Source: JALZUV01 sp963837025 (GTDB lineage: Bacteria; Pseudomonadota; Alphaproteobacteria; Rickettsiales; JALZUV01). Taken from it: a stretch of 64,000 bases of DNA. How positions within the stretch are numbered: the stretch's first letter is position 1; every line of letters starts with the position of its first letter. The stretch spans positions 248,001 through 312,000 of the forward strand of contig CAWILT010000001.1 of the NCBI GenBank assembly GCA_963837025.1, written 5' to 3'. This document shows, piece after piece, positions 37,499 through 44,840 of this stretch. A model generated the notes under the pieces. The model made no database searches, was not told the DNA's origin, and saw only the letters and a list, made by a program, of their open reading frames with translations. The translations under genes were made by a program, and so were the position numbers.

Positions 37499-38569
37499 AT
37501 GAACGATACGCCAATGTGGGCCATAGGCTTAATGAGCGGTAGCTCGCTGGATGGTATTGATGTGGCTGCCATCCTTACCGATGGCGAACAGGTGCTGGAA
37601 CAAGGCCCATCGCTGACCATAGCTTATACATCTGAAATGCAAGGGCGGCTATTTCGTGCAGTACATCGCCAATCACCCGATAGGGCGTTATTAGAACATG
37701 ATATTACGAAATTGCACGCTGAGGCGGTACTAAAGTTGCTGCCGCTTTGCAAACACCCAATTGAAGTAATTGGTTTTCACGGGCAAACGGTTGACCACCG
37801 CCCAAAAGAAGGTATCTCAATTCAAATAGGCGATGGAGCCTTATTAGCGCAATTAACAAACATTGCTGTAGTCAATGATTTCCGTCGAGCTGATATCGCT
37901 GCGGGCGGCGAGGGCGCACCATTAGTTCCGCTCTTTCACGCAGCATTAGCTAAAGGGCTGAAAAAACCTGTAGCAGTTATCAACATTGGCGGTATTGCAA
38001 ATGTGAGTTGGCTAAGCCCTGATGGGCGCATCGCTGCATTTGATACTGGCCCCGGCAACGTGCTAATTAACGACTGGGTCAAACAACGTTGCGATGGCAT
38101 GGAATGCGATTTAGATGGCAAACTGGCCGCTGCAGGCAAAGTAAACCAAGAAATTCTCGATTATTATTTGCAGCATCCCTATTTTAGCCAGCCCTATCCC
38201 AAGTCGCTTGACCGAAATGCATTTTCGCTTTCACCCGTAGCAAATTTAAGCACCGAAGATGGCGCAGCAACTCTCACCATGCTCACCGCGCGCACCATTG
38301 CATTAGCCGAACAATATTTCCCGGAAAAACCTGAACATTGGATTTTTTGTGGTGGCGGATGTCATAATAAAACACTCGTAAAACATTTGCGAAATATTTT
38401 AACCAATATTTCTACTGCGGCGGAGCAGGGTTGGGATAATGATGGCCTAGAAGCGCAAGCGTTTGCTTATTTTGCCGTACGACGCTTACAGTTAAAGCCA
38501 ATAACCTTTCCCGAAACTACCGGCACACCACGCCCCATAGTGGGCGGCGCATTACATGTGCCAAGCTAA
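37499..38569 (+). CDS. anmK: Anhydro-N-acetylmuramic acid kinase
   Basis: AnmK opens and phosphorylates 1,6-anhydro-MurNAc, giving MurNAc-6-phosphate in peptidoglycan recycling. The 356-residue protein starts WAIGLMSGSSLDGIDVAA (the family signature) and has EVIGFHGQTVDHRP, AAGGEGAPLVPLFH, VINIGGIANVSWL, FDTGPGNVLINDW and FCGGGCHNKTL. AAAGGAG precedes the ATG by seven bases. It is divergent from tyrS. Other recycling genes are not adjacent. Confidence 0.96.
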   Translation: MNDTPMWAIGLMSGSSLDGIDVAAILTDGEQVLEQGPSLTIAYTSEMQGRLFRAVHRQSPDRALLEHDITKLHAEAVLKLLPLCKHPIEVIGFHGQTVDHRPKEGISIQIGDGALLAQLTNIAVVNDFRRADIAAGGEGAPLVPLFHAALAKGLKKPVAVINIGGIANVSWLSPDGRIAAFDTGPGNVLINDWVKQRCDGMECDLDGKLAAAGKVNQEILDYYLQHPYFSQPYPKSLDRNAFSLSPVANLSTEDGAATLTMLTARTIALAEQYFPEKPEHWIFCGGGCHNKTLVKHLRNILTNISTAAEQGWDNDGLEAQAFAYFAVRRLQLKPITFPETTGTPRPIVGGALHVPS

Positions 38570-38598
38570 GTTGCGGTTTAATTATTAGATTAAAAAAC

Positions 38599-39294
38599 CT
38601 ATTCGCGTGGTAATTGACGGCGGCGCTTATCAGGGGGCTGGCGGCGGCCTGTAAATTCAGGGCGGCGGCTTTCCAAATAATCGTAAACAACGCCATTCAG
38701 TTCATCGAGTTGATTGCGGAAATAATGATCAGCGCCATCCACTTCCACATAATCAATCTTCCGTCCTTTTTGCGTCACCACTTTGCCTTTCAACTTTTTA
38801 ACGGCTTCATGTGGCACAATCTCATCGCGGTTGCCTTGCACAATTAAACCCGATGACGGACAAGGCGCAAGGAATGTGAAGTCATATAAATTAGCAGGTG
38901 GTGCAACCGTCACAAAGCCTTCAATTTCAGGACGGCGCATTAGCAGTTGCATGGCAATCCATGCACCAAATGAAAATCCGCCAATCCAACAGGTTGATGC
39001 TTCAGGGTTTTGCTGTTGCATCCAATCGAGCGCTGAAGCAGCATCCGATAGCTCGCCAATGCCCTCATCATACTTACCTTGGCTGCGGCCAACACCCCGA
39101 AAGTTAAAGCGCATGACTGAAAAACCTTGCCGCACAAACGCGTGGTACAGATGGTAAACAATCTTGTTATTCATCGTGCCGCCATAAAGCGGGTGGGGGT
39201 GTAATACCAACGCAATAGGCGCGCCTGGTTGGTCAGAATGGTGGTAGCGGGCTTCAATGCGGCCTTCTGGGCCAGGGATGATAATATCGGGCAT
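38599..39294 (-). CDS. Alpha/beta hydrolase of the YfhR/OsmC-type short family
   Basis: A 231-residue hydrolase. HPHPLYGGTMNNKIVYHLY, MRFNFRGVGRSQG, the nucleophile elbow IGGFSFGAWIAM, VQGNRDEIVP and DGADHYFRNQLDEL provide oxyanion hole, Ser, Asp and His. This set is typical of a small alphaproteobacterial hydrolase group of unknown substrate. The C-terminus is Arg-rich (RRPEFTGRRQPPDKRRRQ). It is convergent with anmK and divergent from cysE. Confidence 0.88.
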   Translation of the reverse strand: MPDIIIPGPEGRIEARYHHSDQPGAPIALVLHPHPLYGGTMNNKIVYHLYHAFVRQGFSVMRFNFRGVGRSQGKYDEGIGELSDAASALDWMQQQNPEASTCWIGGFSFGAWIAMQLLMRRPEIEGFVTVAPPANLYDFTFLAPCPSSGLIVQGNRDEIVPHEAVKKLKGKVVTQKGRKIDYVEVDGADHYFRNQLDELNGVVYDYLESRRPEFTGRRQPPDKRRRQLPRE

Positions 39295-39446
39295 CGTTTT
39301 GTTTCAATCGCTTATGCAGTTATCGTTCTTTTTAAATGTTGAGCAAAACAGTAAGGTTTTGCTGGGAAAGTGGTCAAAAATATGCTATTTGGCCGCTTCA
39401 ACATTTATTATGGCTTGCTAATTATAGGAAGCGGGAAGAATTTGCA

Positions 39447-40154
39447 ATGTTTAAGCGCATGAAATCAGATATCAATGCTATCTTCGATCGCGATCCTGCC
39501 GCTCGCTCAGCTTTTGAGATTATTTTATGTTACCCAGGCTTTCACGCGGTGCAAATTCACCGCCTATCACATTGGTTGTGGAATAGCAGGTTGTATCTGC
39601 TAGGCCGTTTTATTTCGCATATTGGCCGTATGCTTACCGCCATTGAAATTCACCCCGCCGCTCAAATTGGCGAACGTCTATTTATTGATCACGGCTTTGG
39701 TGTAGTAATTGGCGAAACCGCAATCATTGGCGATAATGTTACCCTTTATCATGATGTAACCTTGGGTGGAACCGCACCTGACAATAAACAAAAAGGCATC
39801 AAGCGCCACCCTACATTAGGCAATTATGTGATTGTTGGCGCGGGCGCGCAGTTGCTTGGCCCTATCACCATTGCTGATGGTGCGCGTATTGGCACCAATG
39901 CTGTAGTGGTTCGCGATGTAGAACCTAACGCCGTTATGGTGGGAGTTCCAGCCCGCCCCGTTAGTGCCGCGAAAGAAAAAGGTGATATGCCATTCGATGC
40001 TTACTGCGCAATGTCAGGTAAAGAAGACCCTATTACTAAATCCATACAAGAAATGCATGTTGAGATGCGTAACTTACAAAAACGTTTGCAGTCGCTTGAG
40101 ACCATGCTTGGCGATAGCGATATTGAATCACTCAGTCGCTGGGAAGTGCATTGA
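39447..40154 (+). CDS. cysE: Serine O-acetyltransferase
   Basis: CysE makes O-acetylserine, the precursor that takes up sulfide to form cysteine. The 235-residue product has the N-terminal helical region (FHAVQIHRLSHWLW) and a left-handed beta helix: IDHGFGVVIGETAIIGDN, LYHDVTLGGT, RHPTLGNYVIVGAGAQ and PARPVS. The start at MFKRMKSD is preferred over an upstream frame with no conserved residues. It ends three bases before iscR and probably shares a transcript with it, linking cysteine supply to Fe-S assembly. Confidence 0.95.
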   Translation: MFKRMKSDINAIFDRDPAARSAFEIILCYPGFHAVQIHRLSHWLWNSRLYLLGRFISHIGRMLTAIEIHPAAQIGERLFIDHGFGVVIGETAIIGDNVTLYHDVTLGGTAPDNKQKGIKRHPTLGNYVIVGAGAQLLGPITIADGARIGTNAVVVRDVEPNAVMVGVPARPVSAAKEKGDMPFDAYCAMSGKEDPITKSIQEMHVEMRNLQKRLQSLETMLGDSDIESLSRWEVH

Positions 40155-40157
40155 TAG

Positions 40158-40601
40158 ATGATACTCACCACGAAAGCCCGATATGCCGTAATGGCCATGG
40201 TTGATTTAGCATTAGCCGACAGTGCAACACCGCAAAAACTCCCCGAAATAGCCGCTAGGCAGGAGCTTCCATTGGCGTATTTAGAGCAGTTATTTCCTAA
40301 ATTGCGTAAAGCGGAGCTTGTAAAATCCGTGCGTGGCCCCAGTGGCGGCTATATATTAGCGCATGATGTGGCGCAAATCACTATCTTAGCTATCGTCGAA
40401 GCCGTAGATGAATCGCTCAAAATGACGCGATGTGATGGCGATGTAAAAAGTGGCTGTATGGTGAAATCATCACGCTGTTTAACCCATGCTTTATGGAAAG
40501 GCTTAGGTAAGCAAATTAGCGAATATTTAAGCAGTGTAACACTTGGTAGCTTAACGCAAGGATCACGCGCGTTGCAGCAAATGGAAGAGATGAGTCTTTA
40601 A
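40158..40601 (+). CDS. iscR: Rrf2-family Fe-S regulator, IscR
   Basis: IscR senses Fe-S status through a [2Fe-2S] cluster and represses isc genes when loaded. The 147-residue protein has the winged helix (LTTKARYAVMAMVDLAL ... SVRGPSGGYILAHD) and cluster ligands Cys92, Cys100 and Cys107 with His110 (CLTH), matching the E. coli IscR pattern with two slightly longer spacings. It heads the cluster between cysE and the first desulfurase. A candidate binding site lies before iscS. Confidence 0.94.
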   Translation: MILTTKARYAVMAMVDLALADSATPQKLPEIAARQELPLAYLEQLFPKLRKAELVKSVRGPSGGYILAHDVAQITILAIVEAVDESLKMTRCDGDVKSGCMVKSSRCLTHALWKGLGKQISEYLSSVTLGSLTQGSRALQQMEEMSL

Positions 40602-40603
40602 AT

Positions 40604-41710
40604 ATGCACGCACCCATATATTTAGATTATAATGCAACATCGCCACTATTGCCTCTTGTAAAGCAAAGGATGAACGAGCTTGAAGGCTTGCCCCTCAATG
40701 CATCATCTGTGCATAATCATGGCCGTCAAGCTAAGCAAATTTTAGAAAATTCACGCGGAACAATTGCCAATTTTATATCAGCATGGGCGGATGAAGTTAT
40801 TTTTACCGCTAATGGAACCGAAGCCAACAATATGGCATTAAAAGGCATCCCCAATCGCATATTAATGGTTGGCAACACGGAACATTCCTCTATCCACGAA
40901 ATTGGTAAGAATACGCAAAATGCTATTCTGTTGCCCGTGTTAAATAACGGGTTGTTGGATATGAATGCGCTGGAAATGCATCTTAAACAACATAAAGGCA
41001 ATGTGTTGGTATCTGTTATGTTGGTTAACAACGAAACAGGCGTAATTCAACCCATACGCGAGATTGCAACTTTAGTGCATCAATATAATGGCTTAATGCA
41101 TTGCGATGCCGTGCAAGCAATTGGCAAATTGCAATTTGACTTCACAACGCTAGGCGTTGATATGCTAACCATAGCCGCGCATAAAGTAGGCGGCCCAGTT
41201 GGGGTAGGGGCGCTCATTATTAAAAATTCCGTGCAGCTGAACCCATTCATGCAAGGAGGTGGCCAAGAAAAACGTCGTCGCGCGGGAACGGAAAATATTG
41301 CGGCAATAGCGGGCTTTGCTACGCTACTCGATAATCTACCGAATCTTAGTTTTTTACTGTCTTATCGTCAGCGCCTCGAAACCGAAATGAAGCAAATTTC
41401 ACCATCTTCAATCATCGTTAGTGAGCATGCTGACCGTGTAGATAACACCACAACACTCATTACCGAAAATCTAACAAGCGAATTGCAGTTAATGCGACTG
41501 GATCTTGAAGGTATATGTGTGAGTGCAGGTTCTGCATGTTCATCTGGACGCATTGAGCCTAGTCATGTTTTGATGGCAATGGGTTTCAGCAAGCAGCAGG
41601 CTTCATGTGCATTACGCATTTCAATGGGGCATGCTACCCAAAGCTATGAAGTTGATGCATTAATAAAAGCATGGCAAAAGCTAGTTGCGAACCAGTCGCA
41701 AGCCGCATAA
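40604..41710 (+). CDS. Cysteine desulfurase, NifS/IscS-like, first copy
   Basis: A PLP enzyme of the class V aminotransferase fold that takes sulfur from cysteine. The 368-residue protein has YLDYNATSPL, HCDAVQAIGKL, the PLP lysine in IAAHKVGGPVGVGA, QEKRRRAGTENIAA and the active Cys in SAGSACSSGRIEPSHVL. It is about 50 residues shorter than the IscS that follows, and lacks the IscS C-terminal tail that docks IscU. The same order (second desulfurase directly before iscS) occurs in Rickettsiales. Its specific role is unknown. It starts two bases after iscR. Confidence 0.94.
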   Translation: MHAPIYLDYNATSPLLPLVKQRMNELEGLPLNASSVHNHGRQAKQILENSRGTIANFISAWADEVIFTANGTEANNMALKGIPNRILMVGNTEHSSIHEIGKNTQNAILLPVLNNGLLDMNALEMHLKQHKGNVLVSVMLVNNETGVIQPIREIATLVHQYNGLMHCDAVQAIGKLQFDFTTLGVDMLTIAAHKVGGPVGVGALIIKNSVQLNPFMQGGGQEKRRRAGTENIAAIAGFATLLDNLPNLSFLLSYRQRLETEMKQISPSSIIVSEHADRVDNTTTLITENLTSELQLMRLDLEGICVSAGSACSSGRIEPSHVLMAMGFSKQQASCALRISMGHATQSYEVDALIKAWQKLVANQSQAA

Positions 41711-41761
41711 ATGCTGGATTTACCCTTGTAATCGCAAGTCAAAAACGCTATATGATAGATA

Positions 41762-41786
41762 GAAGCTGACTAAATTAGTAAGGTAT
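41762..41786 (+). promoter_or_regulatory. Candidate IscR type 1 operator before iscS
   Basis: The 25 bases match the E. coli type 1 consensus ATASYYGACTRWWWYAGTCRRSTAT at 22 positions, including both GACT/AGT half-sites. It begins six bases after a possible -10 (TATGAT, 41751-41756; TTGTAA at 41726-41731, spacer 19 bp), so IscR bound here would cover the start site of an internal promoter. The site is 11 bp before the iscS ATG. Confidence 0.6.
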
Positions 41787-41796
41787 AGAAAATTTC

Positions 41797-43056
41797 ATGA
41801 CTAACGTACTTAACATTGCACGTGAAATGCCCATCAAAGATGGCATCCGTTTTCCTATTTATTTGGACAATCAGGCCACTACGCCAATGGATGAGCGCGT
41901 GCTTGAAAAAATGATGCCTTATTTCACAGAAAAATTTGGTAACCCACACTCACGCAGCCATTCCTATGGCTGGGAAACTGAGGCAGCTATTGAATTGGCC
42001 CGCGAGCAAGTGGCCGAATTAATTGGCGCTAATCCAAAAGAAATCGTGTTTACTTCTGGCGCTACTGAAGCAAACAATATTGCAATCAAAGGCGTTGCCG
42101 AATTTTATGGTTCAAAGAAAAAACATATTATCACTCCACAAACCGAGCATAAATGCGTGCTTGAAAGCTGCCGTTATTTAGAGCAGCAGGGTTTCGATAT
42201 TACTTATCTACCCGTGCAAAAAGATGGGTTAGTAAATTTAGATGAACTAAAAGCTGCCATGCGCCCAGATACATTAATGGTTTCCATCATGATGGTGAAT
42301 AATGAAATTGGCGTCATTCAACCCATGGCAGAAATTGGCCAAATGTGCCGCGATAATGGCACATTCTTCCATACCGATGCAGCACAATCTTTCGGCAAAA
42401 TGCCCATTGATGTTGAGGCCATGAATATCGATTTAATGAGTATTTCCGGTCATAAAATTTATGGCCCTAAAGGTATTGGAGCATTATTTGTGCGCCGTCG
42501 CCCACGTGTACGCATTAAATCTATTCTATCGGGTGGCGGGCAGGAGCGGGGCTTTCGTTCAGGCACCTTACCCACTCCAATGGTGGTGGGTTTAGGCGAA
42601 GCAGCGCGCATTGCAAAATTGGAAATGGAAAAAGATACTAAACACGTCAAGAAAATTTCTGACTATTTTATGAAAGAAATTCTCGATAATGTGCCCGATG
42701 TTTACCTTAATGGTCATCGCGAAAAACGTATTGCTGGCAATTTAAATATAAGCTTCGCTTATATTGAAGGTGAAAGCATGATTATGGCACTTAAAGAGCT
42801 TGCTGTTTCATCCGGTTCGGCTTGTACTTCAGCTTCTTTAGAGCCATCCTATGTTTTACGTGCCATTGGGGTTGGCGAAGATTTAGCACATACTTCCATC
42901 CGTTTTGGCTTCGGGCGTTTTACTACCATGGCTGAGGTAGAATATGCGGTGGAATTAATTAAGAACAGCATTAATCATTTGCGTGAAATGAGCCCGCTAT
43001 GGGAAATGGCGCAAGAGGGAATCGACATTAACAGCATTGAGTGGGCAGCCCACTAA
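41797..43056 (+). CDS. iscS: Cysteine desulfurase IscS
   Basis: IscS supplies sulfur to IscU and other acceptors. The 419-residue protein has YLDNQATTPMD, NPHSRSHSYGWE, FTSGATEANNIAIKG, FHTDAAQSFGKMP, PLP-Lys in ISGHKIYGPKGIGAL, GGGQERGFRSGTLPTPMVVG and the mobile-loop Cys in SSGSACTSASLEPSYVLRA. The C-terminus SPLWEMAQEGIDINSIEW is the IscU-binding tail of housekeeping and mitochondrial IscS. It is 11 bp before iscU. An 86-bp gap with a candidate IscR site separates it from the first desulfurase. Confidence 0.97.
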   Translation: MTNVLNIAREMPIKDGIRFPIYLDNQATTPMDERVLEKMMPYFTEKFGNPHSRSHSYGWETEAAIELAREQVAELIGANPKEIVFTSGATEANNIAIKGVAEFYGSKKKHIITPQTEHKCVLESCRYLEQQGFDITYLPVQKDGLVNLDELKAAMRPDTLMVSIMMVNNEIGVIQPMAEIGQMCRDNGTFFHTDAAQSFGKMPIDVEAMNIDLMSISGHKIYGPKGIGALFVRRRPRVRIKSILSGGGQERGFRSGTLPTPMVVGLGEAARIAKLEMEKDTKHVKKISDYFMKEILDNVPDVYLNGHREKRIAGNLNISFAYIEGESMIMALKELAVSSGSACTSASLEPSYVLRAIGVGEDLAHTSIRFGFGRFTTMAEVEYAVELIKNSINHLREMSPLWEMAQEGIDINSIEWAAH

Positions 43057-43067
43057 GGAGAATTACC

Positions 43068-43463
43068 ATGGCTTATAGCGAAAAAGTAGTCGACCATTAT
43101 GAAAACCCACGCAATGTGGGCGCAATGGATAAAGCTGATGCCTCAGTTGGCACGGGCTTAGTAGGCGCGCCAGCCTGTGGCGACGTAATGAAATTGCAAA
43201 TCAAAGTAGGTGCTAATGGCATTATTGAAGATGCAAAATTTAAAACTTTTGGTTGTGGTTCGGCCATCGCATCCAGCTCACTCATTACTGAATGGGTAAA
43301 AGGCAAATCTCTGGATGATGCGGCAAAAATTAAAAATACTGAAATTGCCCAAGAATTGGCCTTACCACCTGTTAAAATACATTGCTCCGTATTGGCGGAA
43401 GATGCAATTAAAGCAGCCGTGCATGACTACCGCGAGAAGAATACTAAAGGCGCTGCGGCTTAA
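43068..43463 (+). CDS. iscU: Fe-S cluster scaffold IscU
   Basis: IscU is the scaffold on which [2Fe-2S] clusters are built. The 131-residue protein has the three ligand Cys (GAPACGDVMKLQI, KTFGCGSAIASSS, KIHCSVLAEDA), the Asp next to the first Cys, and the LPPVK motif recognised by HscA (ELALPPVKIHCS). The start at MAYSEKVVDHY is supported by AAGGAG seven bases upstream. Length and motifs are the usual ones for the mitochondrial/alphaproteobacterial type. Confidence 0.98.
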   Translation: MAYSEKVVDHYENPRNVGAMDKADASVGTGLVGAPACGDVMKLQIKVGANGIIEDAKFKTFGCGSAIASSSLITEWVKGKSLDDAAKIKNTEIAQELALPPVKIHCSVLAEDAIKAAVHDYREKNTKGAAA

Positions 43464-43475
43464 AGGCTTTATATT

Positions 43476-43814
43476 ATGGCGCTACCGGCTCCCATCACCA
43501 TTACTCCCAAAGCGATTGAGCAAATTAAAGGTTTGCTGGCAGGTCGCGGCAAGCCATCAGCAGGAATCAAAATTGGCGTAAAAACAGCAGGGTGTTCTGG
43601 TTTATCTTATGCGCTAGAATTTGCTGATGAGGTTGGAAAGTTCGATGATGTAGTCGAGGCGGATGGTGTAAAAGTGTTGATTGACCCTAAAGCAATCATG
43701 TTTATTTTAGGTACTCAAATGGACTTTAAAGAAGATAAGCTAGAATCTGGCTTTACCTTCACCAATCCCAACGAAAAGGGCCGCTGCGGCTGTGGCGAAA
43801 GCTTCCATGTCTAA
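43476..43814 (+). CDS. iscA: A-type Fe-S carrier IscA (HesB family)
   Basis: The 112-residue protein has the three Cys of A-type carriers: KTAGCSGLSYALEF and GRCGCGESFHV near the C-terminus. These proteins pass Fe-S clusters to [4Fe-4S] targets or bind iron. It is 12 bp after iscU and its stop overlaps the start of the GAF gene by eight bases. Confidence 0.96.
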   Translation: MALPAPITITPKAIEQIKGLLAGRGKPSAGIKIGVKTAGCSGLSYALEFADEVGKFDDVVEADGVKVLIDPKAIMFILGTQMDFKEDKLESGFTFTNPNEKGRCGCGESFHV

Positions 43815-44343
43815 TCTTTCTACAATGCCAAAATCAGACTTTAAATCCTATCCCATTCCTAGAAATGAAGAAGCGCGCTTAGCTTTTTTAAACAAAACAG
43901 GACTTCTATATGCTAAAGAAGAGCCTATTTTCAATCGTGTCATACGCCTAGCCAGCACGCATTTTGATGTGCCCGTGGTGTTGGTTACTGTTATTGGCAA
44001 AGATAAGCAATTTATAAAAGCTAAACGTGGCACCGACTATATTGAGATGCCACGTGAAGATGCGTTTTGTGCCCATGCCATTATAAATAATTCCAACATG
44101 GTTATTTTAGATGCCCGTAAAGATGAGCGGTTTAAAGATAATCCAATGGTGAGTGGTAGCGATAACATTCTATTCTACGCTGGCGCGCCCATTATTTTAG
44201 ATGATCAAATAATTATCGGTACAGTTTGTTTAATAGACACTAAAGCGCATACTGAATTTTCGAAAACAGATGAGATGATGTTAAGAGATTTAGCTTCACT
44301 CACAGCAGATACTATTTTACTCAATTATCAAAACCAAGATTAA
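43807..44343 (+). CDS. GAF-domain protein inside the isc cluster
   Basis: A 178-residue single GAF domain (residues 25-175): FNRVIRLASTHFDVPVVLVTVI, the ligand pocket FIKAKRGTDYIEMPREDAFCAHAI, and FYAGAPIILDDQIIIGTVCLID with the usual closing helix. GAF domains bind small ligands or redox centres; the protein has Cys in EDAFCAHA and GTVCLID, positions common in this subgroup. No output domain is attached. It overlaps iscA by eight bases and hscB by one, so it is translated as part of the cluster, where it is not a standard member. The start at 43807 is chosen for coupling; 43825 is possible. Confidence 0.85.
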   Translation: MSNLSTMPKSDFKSYPIPRNEEARLAFLNKTGLLYAKEEPIFNRVIRLASTHFDVPVVLVTVIGKDKQFIKAKRGTDYIEMPREDAFCAHAIINNSNMVILDARKDERFKDNPMVSGSDNILFYAGAPIILDDQIIIGTVCLIDTKAHTEFSKTDEMMLRDLASLTADTILLNYQNQD

Positions 44344-44840
44344 TGCAAAATTACTTTCACTTATTATCCCTGCCAATTCAATTCACTCTTGATAAAGCTG
44401 CTTTGCGTCAAGCTGCAATCAGCCAACAACAGTTTTTTCACCCCGACAAACAAATCGGCAAATCAGATATTGAGCGCCAGAAGGCGGCATTACAGTCGGC
44501 TACAATCAACGATGCTCTTACTGTTTTAGAGGATGATTATTCACGCGCGGCACATCTTTTAGCTTTAAAAGACATTTATATACATGGTGATAATGCCACC
44601 GTTAAACCAAATTCCTCGCTTTTAATGGAAGTGATGGAAATAAACGAATCGATAGAGCAGGGCGAAGTGCAAGATTTGCAAATTGAATTGCAGCAACAAC
44701 AACAAAAAATAATTGAACAACTAACAGCTGATTTTAACCAATCTAATTTCTCCGCGGCGGCGCAGAATACATTGCGGTTGCGCTATTTTGAGAAATCTCT
44801 TGAACAAATCCAACAAAAACTTCGGTTAAAAGCCTCATGA
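44343..44840 (+). CDS. hscB: Fe-S co-chaperone HscB
   Basis: HscB is the J-type co-chaperone that brings IscU to HscA. The 165-residue protein has the J domain with HPDK (QFFHPDKQIGKSD), AALQSATINDALTVLEDDYSRAAHLL in two helices, and a C-terminal three-helix bundle that binds IscU. It overlaps the GAF gene by one base and hscA by four. Confidence 0.94.
   Translation: MQNYFHLLSLPIQFTLDKAALRQAAISQQQFFHPDKQIGKSDIERQKAALQSATINDALTVLEDDYSRAAHLLALKDIYIHGDNATVKPNSSLLMEVMEINESIEQGEVQDLQIELQQQQQKIIEQLTADFNQSNFSAAAQNTLRLRYFEKSLEQIQQKLRLKAS

Noticed and set aside
37462..37620. N-terminal extension of tyrS by 53 residues
   Set aside because: It would overlap the divergent anmK start and has no TyrRS-like sequence.
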